From contig NZ_JYIT01000075.1 in assembly GCF_000956545.1 (NCBI RefSeq), positions 33,759 through 97,758 of the forward strand: a stretch of 64,000 bases of DNA, read 5' to 3'. A program made the position numbers and the translations under genes. Of this stretch, positions 24,376 to 33,512 are shown one piece after another; position 1 is the first letter of the stretch, and each line of letters starts with the position of its first letter. The DNA comes from Microbacterium azadirachtae (GTDB lineage Bacteria; Actinomycetota; Actinomycetes; Actinomycetales; Microbacteriaceae). Below the pieces are notes generated by a model. The model worked only from the letters and a program-made list of their open reading frames with translations. It was not told the origin of the DNA and searched no databases.

Positions 24376-27300
24376 TCACTCCACGCGCAGGCGACGACGG
24401 GCGACGACGAGCCCCAGCCCGAGTGCCAGCAGCACCAGGGCGAGGAGCAGGAACGAGCCCGAGTCCGCACCGGTCAGCGCGAGGCCTCCCCCTGATGCGG
24501 CGGCGACGACCGTGATCTCGACGGAGATCTGGGCGCCGTCCGACAGGATCGCCACCACGTGGTGCTGTCCCGCGGCGGTGCCGGCGGGGATCGTGACCGT
24601 GGCCGTGAAGGACCCGTCCGCGGCCGCCGTCACCGAGCCGAGCGAGACCGGGGTGGAGTGGAGCTCGAGCGCCACCTTCTCGTTCTCGTACAGGCCCGAT
24701 GCGGAGATCGTGACGCTGCCGCCCGCGGTGACCGAGGAAGCGCCGACCTTGAGCTGGCCCTTGCCGCGAACCACGGTGACGGCGGCGGTCGCCTCGTCCC
24801 CGTCCGCCTGCGTCGCGGCGACGAGGTAGTCGCCGCCCTTGACGGAACGCGGCACCACAGGCGCGGTGGCGAACGATCCGTCGCCGCCGACCTTGACCGT
24901 GCCGAGGTCGATGACCGTGCCCTTCTTGCCCTGTTCGCGCAGCTGGAGCGTCAGCGTCTCGCCCGGCTCGAACGCGGTGCCCGTCAGCGCCAGCTTCTCG
25001 CCGGCGAGGACCTTGGCCGCACCGACCGAGATCGTGCCGTTGAAGGATCCGGTGTCGGATCCGGCGACGGTGATCGGCAGCCGGAGCGACGTACCGGTGA
25101 CCGCGACGTCGACCTGCAGAGCCTGCGCCCCGGTCACCCCCTCGGGGATCGGGAACGTCAGGGTCGCCGTGCCGGCCTCGTCGAAGGCGTCGACGGTGAC
25201 CGCCGCATCGACCGTCGACGTGGCGAGCGCAGTGCCCCCCAGCGAGACGGTGACGTCGCCCGGAGCCTTCTCCCCCGCGCTGAACGCGAGCGAGCTGAGC
25301 TTCAGCGTGACGCTCTCCCCGGCCTTGTAGCCGGCGGCGTCCGCCGGAGCGCTGAGCACCGCGCCGACCGCGCGCTGCGCGAGATCGGGCGCCGCCGTCT
25401 TGTTCGCCGCGAACCAGTCGACCATCGACTGCAGGTCCACCTTGCCGGTGTCCTTCTTGTCGGTGCCCTGCTGGAATGCGGTGAACGCGTCGCCGCCCGC
25501 GGCGAGGAAGGCGTTGGCTCCCACCGTGTAGACCGCCGCCGGGTCGATCGGCGCGCCGTTGACCGTGATGCCCGTGATGTGCGAGCCCGCGGCGGCGGCC
25601 GGGTCGTAGGTGTACGCCAGCTCCTTCGAGACGCCGAGCTTCAGGAACGGCCGCGCCGAGCCGGCGGGCTGCCACTGCTGCTCGAGCACCTGCTTCACCT
25701 GGGCGCCCGTGAGCTTCACGGTCATCAGGGTGTTGGCGAACGGCTGCACCGTCGCCGCCTCGCGGTAGCTGACGCTGCCGTCCGCATCCCCCGCGCCGCT
25801 GGACGCGTAGGTGAGGTTGGCCCGCAGACCGCCCGGGTTCATCACCGCGAAGTCGGCGCCGGTCGACCACTTCTGCACGTCGGCCACGAAGTTGCCCAGG
25901 GTGGACTCGCCACCGCGGTTCTCCGTCTTGCCGTCGCTCTGCCGTGCGCGGTTGAAGTCGGCCGTGATGTCGCCGAGCTTGACCGAGCCGAGCTCATCGG
26001 CCTTCTTCTTGGCCGCGTCCACGATCGCCTGCACCGCGGGATCCGCCGGGTACTGCGGGACCTTGTTCACGGTGAGCGGCTTGATCTCGTTGGTGATCGA
26101 GAGCAGCTTCTTCGTGGCCGGGTCGACCTTCAGATCCATCAGTCCCATGTTCTCGCCGTACTGACCGGCGGAGACCACCGGACGACCGTCGATCACGTGG
26201 TTGTACGCGAGGTGCGTGTGCGCCGAGACGATCGCGTTCACGCTCTTGTCGACGCCGTTGACGATCTCACCCAGCCGCGACTCGGGCGTGATGCTCGCGA
26301 CGTCGGTCGTGGTCGCCCCCTCGTGCACGAGCAGGATGATCACGTCCGCCTCGCCGTTGGAGGCGTCGCCGTCCTTGAGCTCGGCGGCGACCTTGTTCAC
26401 CGACGTGGCGATGTCGCGCACCTCGAGACCCTTCATGCCGTCGGGCGAGACGAGGGTCGGCAGATCCTCGGTCACCGCGCCGATGAACCCCACCTTGACG
26501 CCCTGTACGTCCTTCACCCATGCGGGGGTGAGGGCCGGCTTGCCGTCGGCGGTCAGGAACACGTTCGAGCTGAGGTACGTCCAGTCCGCGCGCGGGATGA
26601 CCCGGTCGCGGAGGTCGGCGTAGCCCTGGTCGAACTCGTGGTTGCCCGCGGCGCTCACGTCGAGACCGGCCGCGTTCAGCGCGTCGATCGTCGGGTTGTC
26701 CTGCTGGATGAACGACGTGAACGTCGAGGCCCCGATGAGATCGCCCGCCGCGGCGAAGATCGTGTTCGGGTTCTGCGCGCGGAACTGCTCGACCGCCCCG
26801 GCCACCACCGCGGCGCCGGCGGCGGCGCCGTCGGCCTCGATGCGTCCGTGGAAGTCGTTGATCGTCGCGATGTTGATGTCGATCGGATCCGCGGCGCCCT
26901 TGAGCCCCACCACGATCGGGTCGTGGTCGCTGGAGCGGTACGGCGTACCCGACTCGGTGGCGGCGAACGCGTAGCCGCGGTCGCTCCACTCCGGCGAGTT
27001 GATGTTCCAGACGCCGGCACCGGTGATCGCCTTCGCCGCGGACGGCGATGCGATCACGTGATCCAGGGATCCGAGCTCGCCGTCGAACGAGTACGTGTAC
27101 TGCCCGTGCGCGAAGGTCGGCTCCACGTCGGTCCACCCGGCCTGGGCGAAGACGTCGATCGGGTCCTCCTTGCCGTACGCGTTGAAGTCGCCCACGAGGA
27201 AGACGTCATCGCTGCCGGAGCTCTTCTGCACCTTCTGCGCGAACGCGAGCTCGGCCTTCGCCTGCGCGACGCGGTCGGCGTTGAAGAAGCCCTGGCCGTC

Positions 27301-29382
27301 GGCCGGCTCGGGCCCCGCGTTCTGGGGCGGGGACTTCGACTTCAGATGCGTCGTGATCACCGAGAGCACGCGGCCCTGCGCGGTCTGGAACGTCTGCGCG
27401 ATGGGCTCACGGGCGTTGCCGAACACCGTCTCGTCCACGACGGTCGACGCGTCGCCCTTGAGGGTGACGGACGCCTTCTTGTAGATGATCGCGGTCGTGA
27501 TCACATCGGTGATCGACGTGTCGTTGAGCGCCTGCGGCGTGCGGACGTAGTCCCACACGTCGGATCCGGCTGCGTCGTTCAGCCCCTGCACGAGGTTCTG
27601 CAGCGGCGCGTCGAGCGGGAGTCCGAACTTCGGCCCGTTCTCGACCTCCATGAGACCGACCACGTCGGCGCCCAGTCCGTTGATCGCCGAGACGATCTTC
27701 GAGCGCTGGATCTGGAACTGCGCCGCCGTCTTCGCGCCACGCGCGTCGGCGTTCTCGCTGGAGAGCGTCGTGAAGAAGTTGTAGACGTTGAACGACGCCA
27801 CCTTCACGTCGCCGCCCACAGCGGGCGGGGCGTCCGTGCGCGGGTTCTCGGAGCCGAACGTGGGCTTGTGCGCGGCGTCGCTGGTGCCGTTGATGGGCAC
27901 CACCGGCTGCAGGCGCCAGTCGTCGAAGCCGTACTGGAGCACCTCGCCCTCCGTGGGGAAGTGCACGGTGTCGCCGTTGCGGACGACGGTGTCCTTCGTG
28001 AAGTACGGCTGCCCGCCGGTGTGGCCGCCCTTGCCGATCTGGGACGACCAGCCGTCGTCGAGCAGGATCCGGTTCGCCCGGTTGGCCGCGGTGATCGCGT
28101 CCGCCTCGGCACCCGGACGCACGGTCTCGGTCGCCTTGACGTTGAGCGCGTCGCCCGCGTTGAGCCAGAGCGTGCCGTAGTTGTACAGCTGGTGGCTGGA
28201 GGCGAGCTTGTAGGTGCCGCTCGGCGCGACGAGCATGTTCTCGTACGCTTCGCGATCGGCGCCGCGCACCGAGTCCGGCAGCGCGACGGGCTGCGGGAGC
28301 CCCGCCCCCGCCGTCACCACGGAGATGTCCCCGAGGGTCGCCGGGTTGATCTGGGTCTGGCCGAAGTACTCCGAGACCGTGCCGGTGACCGAGACGAGGT
28401 CGCCGCGTGCGACCGAGGGCGCCAGCGCGTTCAGGTACACGAAGATGCCGTCCGAAGCGCCCGCGGTCTTGACGTCGCCGCCCGTGCCCTGGGTCTGGAT
28501 CGAGACGCCCTTGTAGCCGCCGGTGCGGTAGTCGCCGGTGACGATGCCCTGCACGGTGACGGTCTGTCCGACGAACGGAGAGCTGTCGGTCGTGCCCTGC
28601 ACCTCGGCGATGCTCTTGGTCTCGCCCGGCGCGGGGGTGTCCGTCGGCGTGGGGGTCGGCGTCGGCGTCGGCTCGGGGTCGGGATCCGTCGCGTTGTTCT
28701 TGGTGTTGGTCGGCGTGATCGTCGCCGAGAGGGAGAAGTCGGCGTTGTTCGCGTCGGTGTCAGCGCCCTGCGTGCGGTTCAGCGATCGCACGTCGGTGTT
28801 GCCCGAGGGAGCACCGGCGACGGCGCCCTCGAAGGTGTTGGACGTGCCGTAGCCGATCAGGTCGATCACATCGGGGTTGCCCACGAGGGATCCGGTCGGC
28901 AGCGCGACCGCGGACGCGCTGTTGACGAGCGCGATCGTGCCGGTGGTTCCGCTCGGGTTCAGGCCGCCGGTCGCATCGGGGGCGGGAAGCGCCGCGCCGT
29001 TCGAGCCGTTGCTGCCGCCCTGGACCAGGTAGTAGCCGTGGGCGGGGATGGATCCGGCGAGCGGGACGACCCCGCTGAAGTTCGTGGTGCCGGTCGCGGA
29101 CCGGTACTGCACCGAGGTGCCGTCGAGCGAGATCGCCGCGTCGGTCGGGTTGTACAGCTCGACGAACTTGTTCTTGAACGCCGCGCCCGCGCTCCCGCCG
29201 GAGAGGTACGCCTCGTTGATCACCACCCCCGTCCCGGACGTGTTGGCGAAGGCCGGAAGCGCCACCAGGCTGCCGAAGCCCACGGCGCTGACGGTGGTCA
29301 CGGCGAGTGCGCACAGACGCGCTCGCCTTCTGCGATTCGCGACGGGAACCGCGTGGTTCTCGCCGGTGGGGACGGACGTCAT
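24376..29382 (-). CDS. Secreted nuclease/5'-nucleotidase fusion with LAXTG-type anchor
   Basis: A 1668-residue extracellular protein. After a signal peptide (to ~46) there is a lamin-tail-type domain (~50-180, VVINEAYLSGGSAG), a PTPTPTP linker (~237-246), an OB-like domain (~260-370), and an endonuclease/exonuclease/phosphatase domain (~524-827) with LMEVEN, TTHLKS, GDFNAY and SSDHDPI. Next is a 5'-nucleotidase metallophosphatase (~835-1130; INDFHGR, AAGDLIG, AAGNHEFDQ, SAHTHLAY) with its C-terminal nucleotidase domain, then two or three Ig-like repeats, and at 1634-1638 LALTG, a hydrophobic helix and RRRLRVE. It should degrade extracellular DNA to nucleosides and phosphate. LAXTG is the class E sortase motif. 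GAGGAG precedes the ATG. Confidence 0.92.
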   Translation of the reverse strand: MTSVPTGENHAVPVANRRRRARLCALAVTTVSAVGFGSLVALPAFANTSGTGVVINEAYLSGGSAGAAFKNKFVELYNPTDAAISLDGTSVQYRSATGTTNFSGVVPLAGSIPAHGYYLVQGGSNGSNGAALPAPDATGGLNPSGTTGTIALVNSASAVALPTGSLVGNPDVIDLIGYGTSNTFEGAVAGAPSGNTDVRSLNRTQGADTDANNADFSLSATITPTNTKNNATDPDPEPTPTPTPTPTDTPAPGETKSIAEVQGTTDSSPFVGQTVTVQGIVTGDYRTGGYKGVSIQTQGTGGDVKTAGASDGIFVYLNALAPSVARGDLVSVTGTVSEYFGQTQINPATLGDISVVTAGAGLPQPVALPDSVRGADREAYENMLVAPSGTYKLASSHQLYNYGTLWLNAGDALNVKATETVRPGAEADAITAANRANRILLDDGWSSQIGKGGHTGGQPYFTKDTVVRNGDTVHFPTEGEVLQYGFDDWRLQPVVPINGTSDAAHKPTFGSENPRTDAPPAVGGDVKVASFNVYNFFTTLSSENADARGAKTAAQFQIQRSKIVSAINGLGADVVGLMEVENGPKFGLPLDAPLQNLVQGLNDAAGSDVWDYVRTPQALNDTSITDVITTAIIYKKASVTLKGDASTVVDETVFGNAREPIAQTFQTAQGRVLSVITTHLKSKSPPQNAGPEPADGQGFFNADRVAQAKAELAFAQKVQKSSGSDDVFLVGDFNAYGKEDPIDVFAQAGWTDVEPTFAHGQYTYSFDGELGSLDHVIASPSAAKAITGAGVWNINSPEWSDRGYAFAATESGTPYRSSDHDPIVVGLKGAADPIDINIATINDFHGRIEADGAAAGAAVVAGAVEQFRAQNPNTIFAAAGDLIGASTFTSFIQQDNPTIDALNAAGLDVSAAGNHEFDQGYADLRDRVIPRADWTYLSSNVFLTADGKPALTPAWVKDVQGVKVGFIGAVTEDLPTLVSPDGMKGLEVRDIATSVNKVAAELKDGDASNGEADVIILLVHEGATTTDVASITPESRLGEIVNGVDKSVNAIVSAHTHLAYNHVIDGRPVVSAGQYGENMGLMDLKVDPATKKLLSITNEIKPLTVNKVPQYPADPAVQAIVDAAKKKADELGSVKLGDITADFNRARQSDGKTENRGGESTLGNFVADVQKWSTGADFAVMNPGGLRANLTYASSGAGDADGSVSYREAATVQPFANTLMTVKLTGAQVKQVLEQQWQPAGSARPFLKLGVSKELAYTYDPAAAAGSHITGITVNGAPIDPAAVYTVGANAFLAAGGDAFTAFQQGTDKKDTGKVDLQSMVDWFAANKTAAPDLAQRAVGAVLSAPADAAGYKAGESVTLKLSSLAFSAGEKAPGDVTVSLGGTALATSTVDAAVTVDAFDEAGTATLTFPIPEGVTGAQALQVDVAVTGTSLRLPITVAGSDTGSFNGTISVGAAKVLAGEKLALTGTAFEPGETLTLQLREQGKKGTVIDLGTVKVGGDGSFATAPVVPRSVKGGDYLVAATQADGDEATAAVTVVRGKGQLKVGASSVTAGGSVTISASGLYENEKVALELHSTPVSLGSVTAAADGSFTATVTIPAGTAAGQHHVVAILSDGAQISVEITVVAAASGGGLALTGADSGSFLLLALVLLALGLGLVVARRRLRVE

Positions 29383-29467
29383 CGGTGCTGTCTCCTCGGG
29401 AAGTGGAACGCCGGCTTCCCCGCGGGACCGCCGACGGCGCCGTCTGGGGGACGGCGCATACGTCCCG

Positions 29468-29555
29468 ACCCTAGGCGAGGCTATGCACGGGCTTCAAGGA
29501 CCTTAAGGAAGGGCTGAAAGGAGTTCACTGTCAGGACAACGGATCTTCACCCGGC
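29468..29555 (-). promoter_or_regulatory. Promoter and PHO-box-like repeats of the nuclease gene
   Basis: On the minus strand TTGAAG (29492-29497) and TAGGGT (29468-29473) are 18 bp apart. Upstream, the + strand reads in 11-nt steps GTTCACTGTCA (29523-29533), GGACAACGGAT (29534-29544) and CTTCACCCGGC (29545-29555). The last unit matches the actinobacterial PhoP direct-repeat unit GTTCACCCGGC at 10 of 11 positions. A stem GCGCCGTC/GACGGCGC lies in the leader (29437-29457). Phosphate-starvation control is inferred. Confidence 0.5.
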
Positions 29556-29630
29556 GGCGCGCGAAGGTGCAGGAGATGCGGCTCCGATGCTCGAAAGAGC
29601 GACGGCGGCCGAGGCCCGCCCGCGACCGAG

Positions 29631-30503
29631 TCAGAGTGCTCCGGGATCCGGATCCGCGACGGATCGCCGCTCCTCGAACTCCTCGACCTCGCGCTCCCAG
29701 GCGTCCTTCGCCAGGCGGTACCAGAGGTAGAACGCGAACCCGGCGAAGATCGCCCACTCCACCGCGTAGAAGATGTTCAGCCAGTTCACCGAGGAGTGCT
29801 CCTCCGGCGCCGGCGAGGAGATGGCGTCGAGACCGCCGAGCGCGGCCGTCGAGGCCAGGAAAGGACGATAGACGTCGAGGCCCGCGGTGTCGTGCCAGAA
29901 GCCGAGCAGTGCCGCCGGCGACATCCGGTCCATGCGGGTGGGCTGGTCCTTCGGCGGGGCGACGGGCCCCTCGTCGGAGATCAGCCGCCCCTTCACGGTG
30001 ACGACGGATCCGTCCGCGGTCTTCTCGAGGCGCTGCACCGCGGCCTTCGCGGCAGCCTCGTCCGCGGCCCAGCCGACCGCGACCGCGAGCGAGGTGGGCT
30101 TCGCCGTGCCCGAAATGCGGAGCTGACCGGTGACCCAGTAGCCCTCAGCCCCGTCGTTGAACCGCGAGGAGACGATGAGGAAGTCTCCGGGGATCCAGGA
30201 TCCGCTGGCCTGGGTCCGCTGCCCCACGAGGGCGGCGTCCAGGTACTCCCCCGGCTTGACCACCTGGTCGAGCGGCAGCACCTTCTCGGTGGCGCCGGGC
30301 GGCGGGGGGCTGGTGTCGATCGCGCGGCCGAGCTGCCACTGCCCGAGCCAGGCGAACACTCCGGCCACCACGAGACACAGCAGCAGCATGCCGATCCAGC
30401 GACCGCGCAGCATGACCTCGCGCAGGGTCGGCGGGAACTCCGTCTCCGGCGATCGGGGTGCGGGCGAAGGGGCGGAGGGCGTGGACGACACGGAGCGGCT
30501 CAA
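29631..30503 (-). CDS. SURF1-family protein (cytochrome oxidase assembly)
   Basis: The product (290 residues if started at 30503) has two transmembrane helices bracketing a periplasmic-side domain: RWIGMLLLCLVVAGVFAWLG and NWLNIFYAVEWAIFAGFAFY. Hallmarks are QWQLGRA, WVTGQLRISG and the late NWLNIFYAVEW. SURF1 helps insert haem a into cytochrome oxidase. The start is uncertain: TTG 30503 and GTG 30491 are in frame, both without a clear Shine-Dalgarno. It follows guaB3 on the same strand by 13 bp and may be cotranscribed. Confidence 0.85.
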   Translation of the reverse strand: MSRSVSSTPSAPSPAPRSPETEFPPTLREVMLRGRWIGMLLLCLVVAGVFAWLGQWQLGRAIDTSPPPPGATEKVLPLDQVVKPGEYLDAALVGQRTQASGSWIPGDFLIVSSRFNDGAEGYWVTGQLRISGTAKPTSLAVAVGWAADEAAAKAAVQRLEKTADGSVVTVKGRLISDEGPVAPPKDQPTRMDRMSPAALLGFWHDTAGLDVYRPFLASTAALGGLDAISSPAPEEHSSVNWLNIFYAVEWAIFAGFAFYLWYRLAKDAWEREVEEFEERRSVADPDPGAL

Positions 30504-30516
30504 CGACAGCGCGAGT

Positions 30517-31638
30517 TCAGGACTCGTACGGGGACAGCACGACCTCGACGCGCTGGAACTCCTTGAGGTCGGAGTATCCGGTCGTGGCCATCGACTTGCG
30601 CAGCGCCCCGATCAGGTTCGCCGTGCCGTCCGCCACGGGGGCGGGGCCGTACAGGATCTCCTCGAGCGTCGCGACGCCGCCGACGGCCACGCGACGACCG
30701 CGCGGCAGCTTCGGGTGGTGCGCCTCGGGGCCCCAGTGGAAGCCCTGTCCGGGGGCATCCGTGGCGCGCGCGAGGGCGACCCCGAGCATGACGGCGTCGG
30801 CGCCCATGGCGAGCGCCTTGACGATGTCGCCGGAGGTGCCCACGCCGCCGTCGGCGATGACGTGCACGTACCGGCCGCCGGACTCGTCGAGGTAGTCGCG
30901 GCGCGCGGCGGCCACGTCGGAGACGGCCGTGGCCATCGGGGCGTGGATGCCCAGGGTGGCGCGCGTGGTGGAGGCCGCCCCGCCGCCGAAGCCGACGAGC
31001 ACGCCCGCCGCGCCCGTGCGCATGAGGTGCAGGGCCGCGGTGTAGGTGGCGGCGCCGCCGACGATCACGGGGACGTCGAGGTCGTAGATGAACTTCTTCA
31101 GGTTCAGCGGCTCGGCGACGCTCGACACGTGCTCGGCCGAGACGGTCGTGCCGCGGATGACGAACAGGTCGACGCCCGCCTCGACGACGGTCTGGTACAG
31201 CTCCTGGGTGCGCTGCGGGGTGAGCGACCCCGCGACCGTGACGCCGGCCTCCCGGATCTCGGCCAGGCGCGTCTTGATCAGCTCGGGCTTGATCGGCTCC
31301 GCGTAGAGCTCCTGCATGCGCGTGGTCGCGGTGCCTTCATCGAGGCCCGCGATCTCGGCGAGCAGCGGCTCGGGATCCTCGTACCGGGTCCACAGGCCCT
31401 CGAGATCCAGCACGCCCAGTCCGCCGAGCTGACCCAGCATGATCGCCGTGCGGGGGCTGATCACCGAGTCCATCGGCGCCCCGAGCACGGGGATCTCGAA
31501 CGGGAACGCATCGATCGTCCACGCGGTGGACACGTCCTCCGGGTTGCGGGTGCGCCGCGAGGGCACCACCGCGATGTCGTCGAACGTGTATGCGCGGCGC
31601 GCGCGCTTGCCTCGGCCGAGCTCGATCTCCTGAGTCAC
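30517..31638 (-). CDS. guaB3: GuaB3-type IMP dehydrogenase homologue without cysteine
   Basis: A 373-residue TIM-barrel protein of the GuaB3 group: YTFDDIAVVPSRRTRNPEDV at the start, PVLGAPMDSV, VIADGGVGTSGDIVKALAMG and the C-terminal LRKSMATTGYSDLKEFQ. CBS domains are absent. In IMPDH/GMPR enzymes a loop Cys forms the covalent purine intermediate (GPGSICTTR in this window's guaB). Here the same loop reads GGGAASTTRATLG and the whole chain has no Cys, so the classical mechanism is not possible. GuaB3 proteins are widespread in actinobacteria; a GMP-reductase-like activity has been reported for cyanobacterial GuaB3. The GTG at 31638 is 6 nt after TAGTCT (31645-31650): leaderless. Confidence 0.92.
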   Translation of the reverse strand: MTQEIELGRGKRARRAYTFDDIAVVPSRRTRNPEDVSTAWTIDAFPFEIPVLGAPMDSVISPRTAIMLGQLGGLGVLDLEGLWTRYEDPEPLLAEIAGLDEGTATTRMQELYAEPIKPELIKTRLAEIREAGVTVAGSLTPQRTQELYQTVVEAGVDLFVIRGTTVSAEHVSSVAEPLNLKKFIYDLDVPVIVGGAATYTAALHLMRTGAAGVLVGFGGGAASTTRATLGIHAPMATAVSDVAAARRDYLDESGGRYVHVIADGGVGTSGDIVKALAMGADAVMLGVALARATDAPGQGFHWGPEAHHPKLPRGRRVAVGGVATLEEILYGPAPVADGTANLIGALRKSMATTGYSDLKEFQRVEVVLSPYES

Positions 31639-31735
31639 CCCCTCAGACTACCCGGGTTGCCTCTGCGCCCTCCGCGGGTGTGGATCCCGCCTCCACCGCG
31701 GCGACGCACGAGGGGAGAGCCGGACGCCGGGCCGC

Positions 31736-33424
31736 TCAGCGGGCACGCGCGACCCGGCGCTCGTCCCACACCGGGGCGTCCGCCTCGTAGACCTCGCCGT
31801 CCTCGCCGAACACGAGGAACCGGTCGAACGAGCGCGCGAACCAGCGGTCGTGCGTGACCGCGACGACCGTGCCCTCGAACCGGGCGATGGCCTCCTCCAG
31901 CGCCTCCGCCGACTCCAGGTCGAGGTTGTCGGTGGGCTCGTCGAGCAGGAGCAGCGTCGCGCCGGAGAGCTCGAGCAGCAGCACCTGGAACCGCGCCTGC
32001 TGACCGCCGGAGAGCTGCGCGAACTCCTGCTGCGCCTGACGCACCAGTCCGTAGCGGTCCAGGGCCGAGCTGGCCGCGTCGCGGGGCATGCCCGCCCGGC
32101 GGTCGTCGCCACGGTGCAGGATCTCGAGCAGCGTGCGTCCGGCGAACTCGGGGTGCGCATGGGTCTGGGCGAAGAGGCCGGGCACGACGCGGGCGCCAAG
32201 CACCGCGGTGCCGGTATGGGCGACCTCGTCGAGCCGCTCCCCCGCGCCGGTGAGGTGCCCGAGGGCCGGATCGGGATCGCTGCCCCCGCGCGCCAGCAGC
32301 CGCAGGAAGTGGGACTTGCCGGATCCGTTCGAGCCGAGCACGGCCACGCGGTCGCCGAACCACAGCTCGGCATCGAAGGGCCGCATGAGGCCGGTCAGCT
32401 CGAGTCCGGTGCACACGATGGCGCGTTTGCCGGTGCGCGCGCCGCGCAGCCGCATGTCGAAGTCCTGCGCGGGCGGGCGCTCCTCGGGAGGACCGGCCTC
32501 CTCGAACTTGCGCAGCCGGGTCTGCGCCGCCTGGTACCGCGAGGCGAAGCCGTCGTTCGCCGCCGCCTTGACCTTGAGGTTCGCGACCAGGGTCCTCAGC
32601 TTCTCGTGCTGCTCGTCCCAGCGCCGGCGCAGTTCGTCGAGCCGGTCCATCCGATCGGTCCGCGCCTGATGGTAGGTGCCGAACCCGCCGCCGTGCACCC
32701 ACGCGGTCGCGCCCGCGCCGCCCGGCTCGAGCGTGACGATGCGATCGGCCGCCCTCGCGAGCAGCTCGCGGTCGTGCGACACGAGCAGCACCGTCTTGGG
32801 CGTCTCGCGCAGCCGCTCCTCGAGCCATCGCTTGCCCGGCACGTCGAGGTAGTTGTCCGGCTCGTCGAGCAGCAGCACGTCGTCGGGGCCGCGCAGCAGC
32901 GCCTCGAGCGCGAGGCGCTTCTGCTCGCCGCCGGACAGGGTCGCGAGGTCGCGGAACCGCGCCCGCTCGAACGGGACGCCCAGGGCGGCGGTCGTGCACT
33001 GGTCCCACACGGTCTCGTGCTCGTACCCGCCGGCGTCGGCGTACTCCGCGATCGCGGTCGCGTAGCGCATCTGCCGGGGCTCGGTGTCGTCCTCGATCAG
33101 AGCGTTCTCCGCGGCCTCGAGCGCCTCGGCCGCCGCCCTGATCCGCGCGGGCGCCACCGCGACGAGAAGGTCGTGCACCGTCTGTCCCTCGCGGCCGTGT
33201 CCGACGAACTGATCCATGACGCCGAGGGATCCGTCGATCGTGACGACGCCGGCATCCGGCGCCTGATCCCCGCGGATGATCCGCAGGATCGTGGACTTGC
33301 CCGCGCCGTTCGGTCCGATCAGGGCGCTCGTGGATCCGGCACCCACGCGGAACGAGGCCTCGTCGAGCAGGGGGCGGCCGTCGGGCAGGGTCAGCGAGAC
33401 GCCGGCGACATCGATGTATCCCAC
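31736..33424 (-). CDS. ABC-F family ATPase
   Basis: A 562-residue protein with two ABC ATPase domains and no membrane segments. Walker A: GPNGAGKSTILR and GSNGSGKSHFLR; signatures: LSGGEQKRLALEALL and LSGGQQARFQVLLLE; Walker B: DVLLLDEPDNYLD and LLLLDEPTDNLD. The linker between domains is charged (EQHEKLRTLVANLKVKA). ABC-F proteins bind the ribosomal E-site region and either relieve stalling or protect against antibiotics; this one cannot be assigned. It starts at GTG 33424 with GGAAGGACC upstream. It stands next to a TetR/MFS efflux pair, so a link to antibiotic response is plausible. Confidence 0.9.
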   Translation of the reverse strand: MGYIDVAGVSLTLPDGRPLLDEASFRVGAGSTSALIGPNGAGKSTILRIIRGDQAPDAGVVTIDGSLGVMDQFVGHGREGQTVHDLLVAVAPARIRAAAEALEAAENALIEDDTEPRQMRYATAIAEYADAGGYEHETVWDQCTTAALGVPFERARFRDLATLSGGEQKRLALEALLRGPDDVLLLDEPDNYLDVPGKRWLEERLRETPKTVLLVSHDRELLARAADRIVTLEPGGAGATAWVHGGGFGTYHQARTDRMDRLDELRRRWDEQHEKLRTLVANLKVKAAANDGFASRYQAAQTRLRKFEEAGPPEERPPAQDFDMRLRGARTGKRAIVCTGLELTGLMRPFDAELWFGDRVAVLGSNGSGKSHFLRLLARGGSDPDPALGHLTGAGERLDEVAHTGTAVLGARVVPGLFAQTHAHPEFAGRTLLEILHRGDDRRAGMPRDAASSALDRYGLVRQAQQEFAQLSGGQQARFQVLLLELSGATLLLLDEPTDNLDLESAEALEEAIARFEGTVVAVTHDRWFARSFDRFLVFGEDGEVYEADAPVWDERRVARAR

Positions 33425-33512
33425 GGTGGTGGTCCTTCCGCCCGCGAGCAGGTGCGCAATGGCGAGCCGACCAGGCTATCAGGCGCCGGAGCCGGCGCGG
33501 GCGGCGGCGCCC

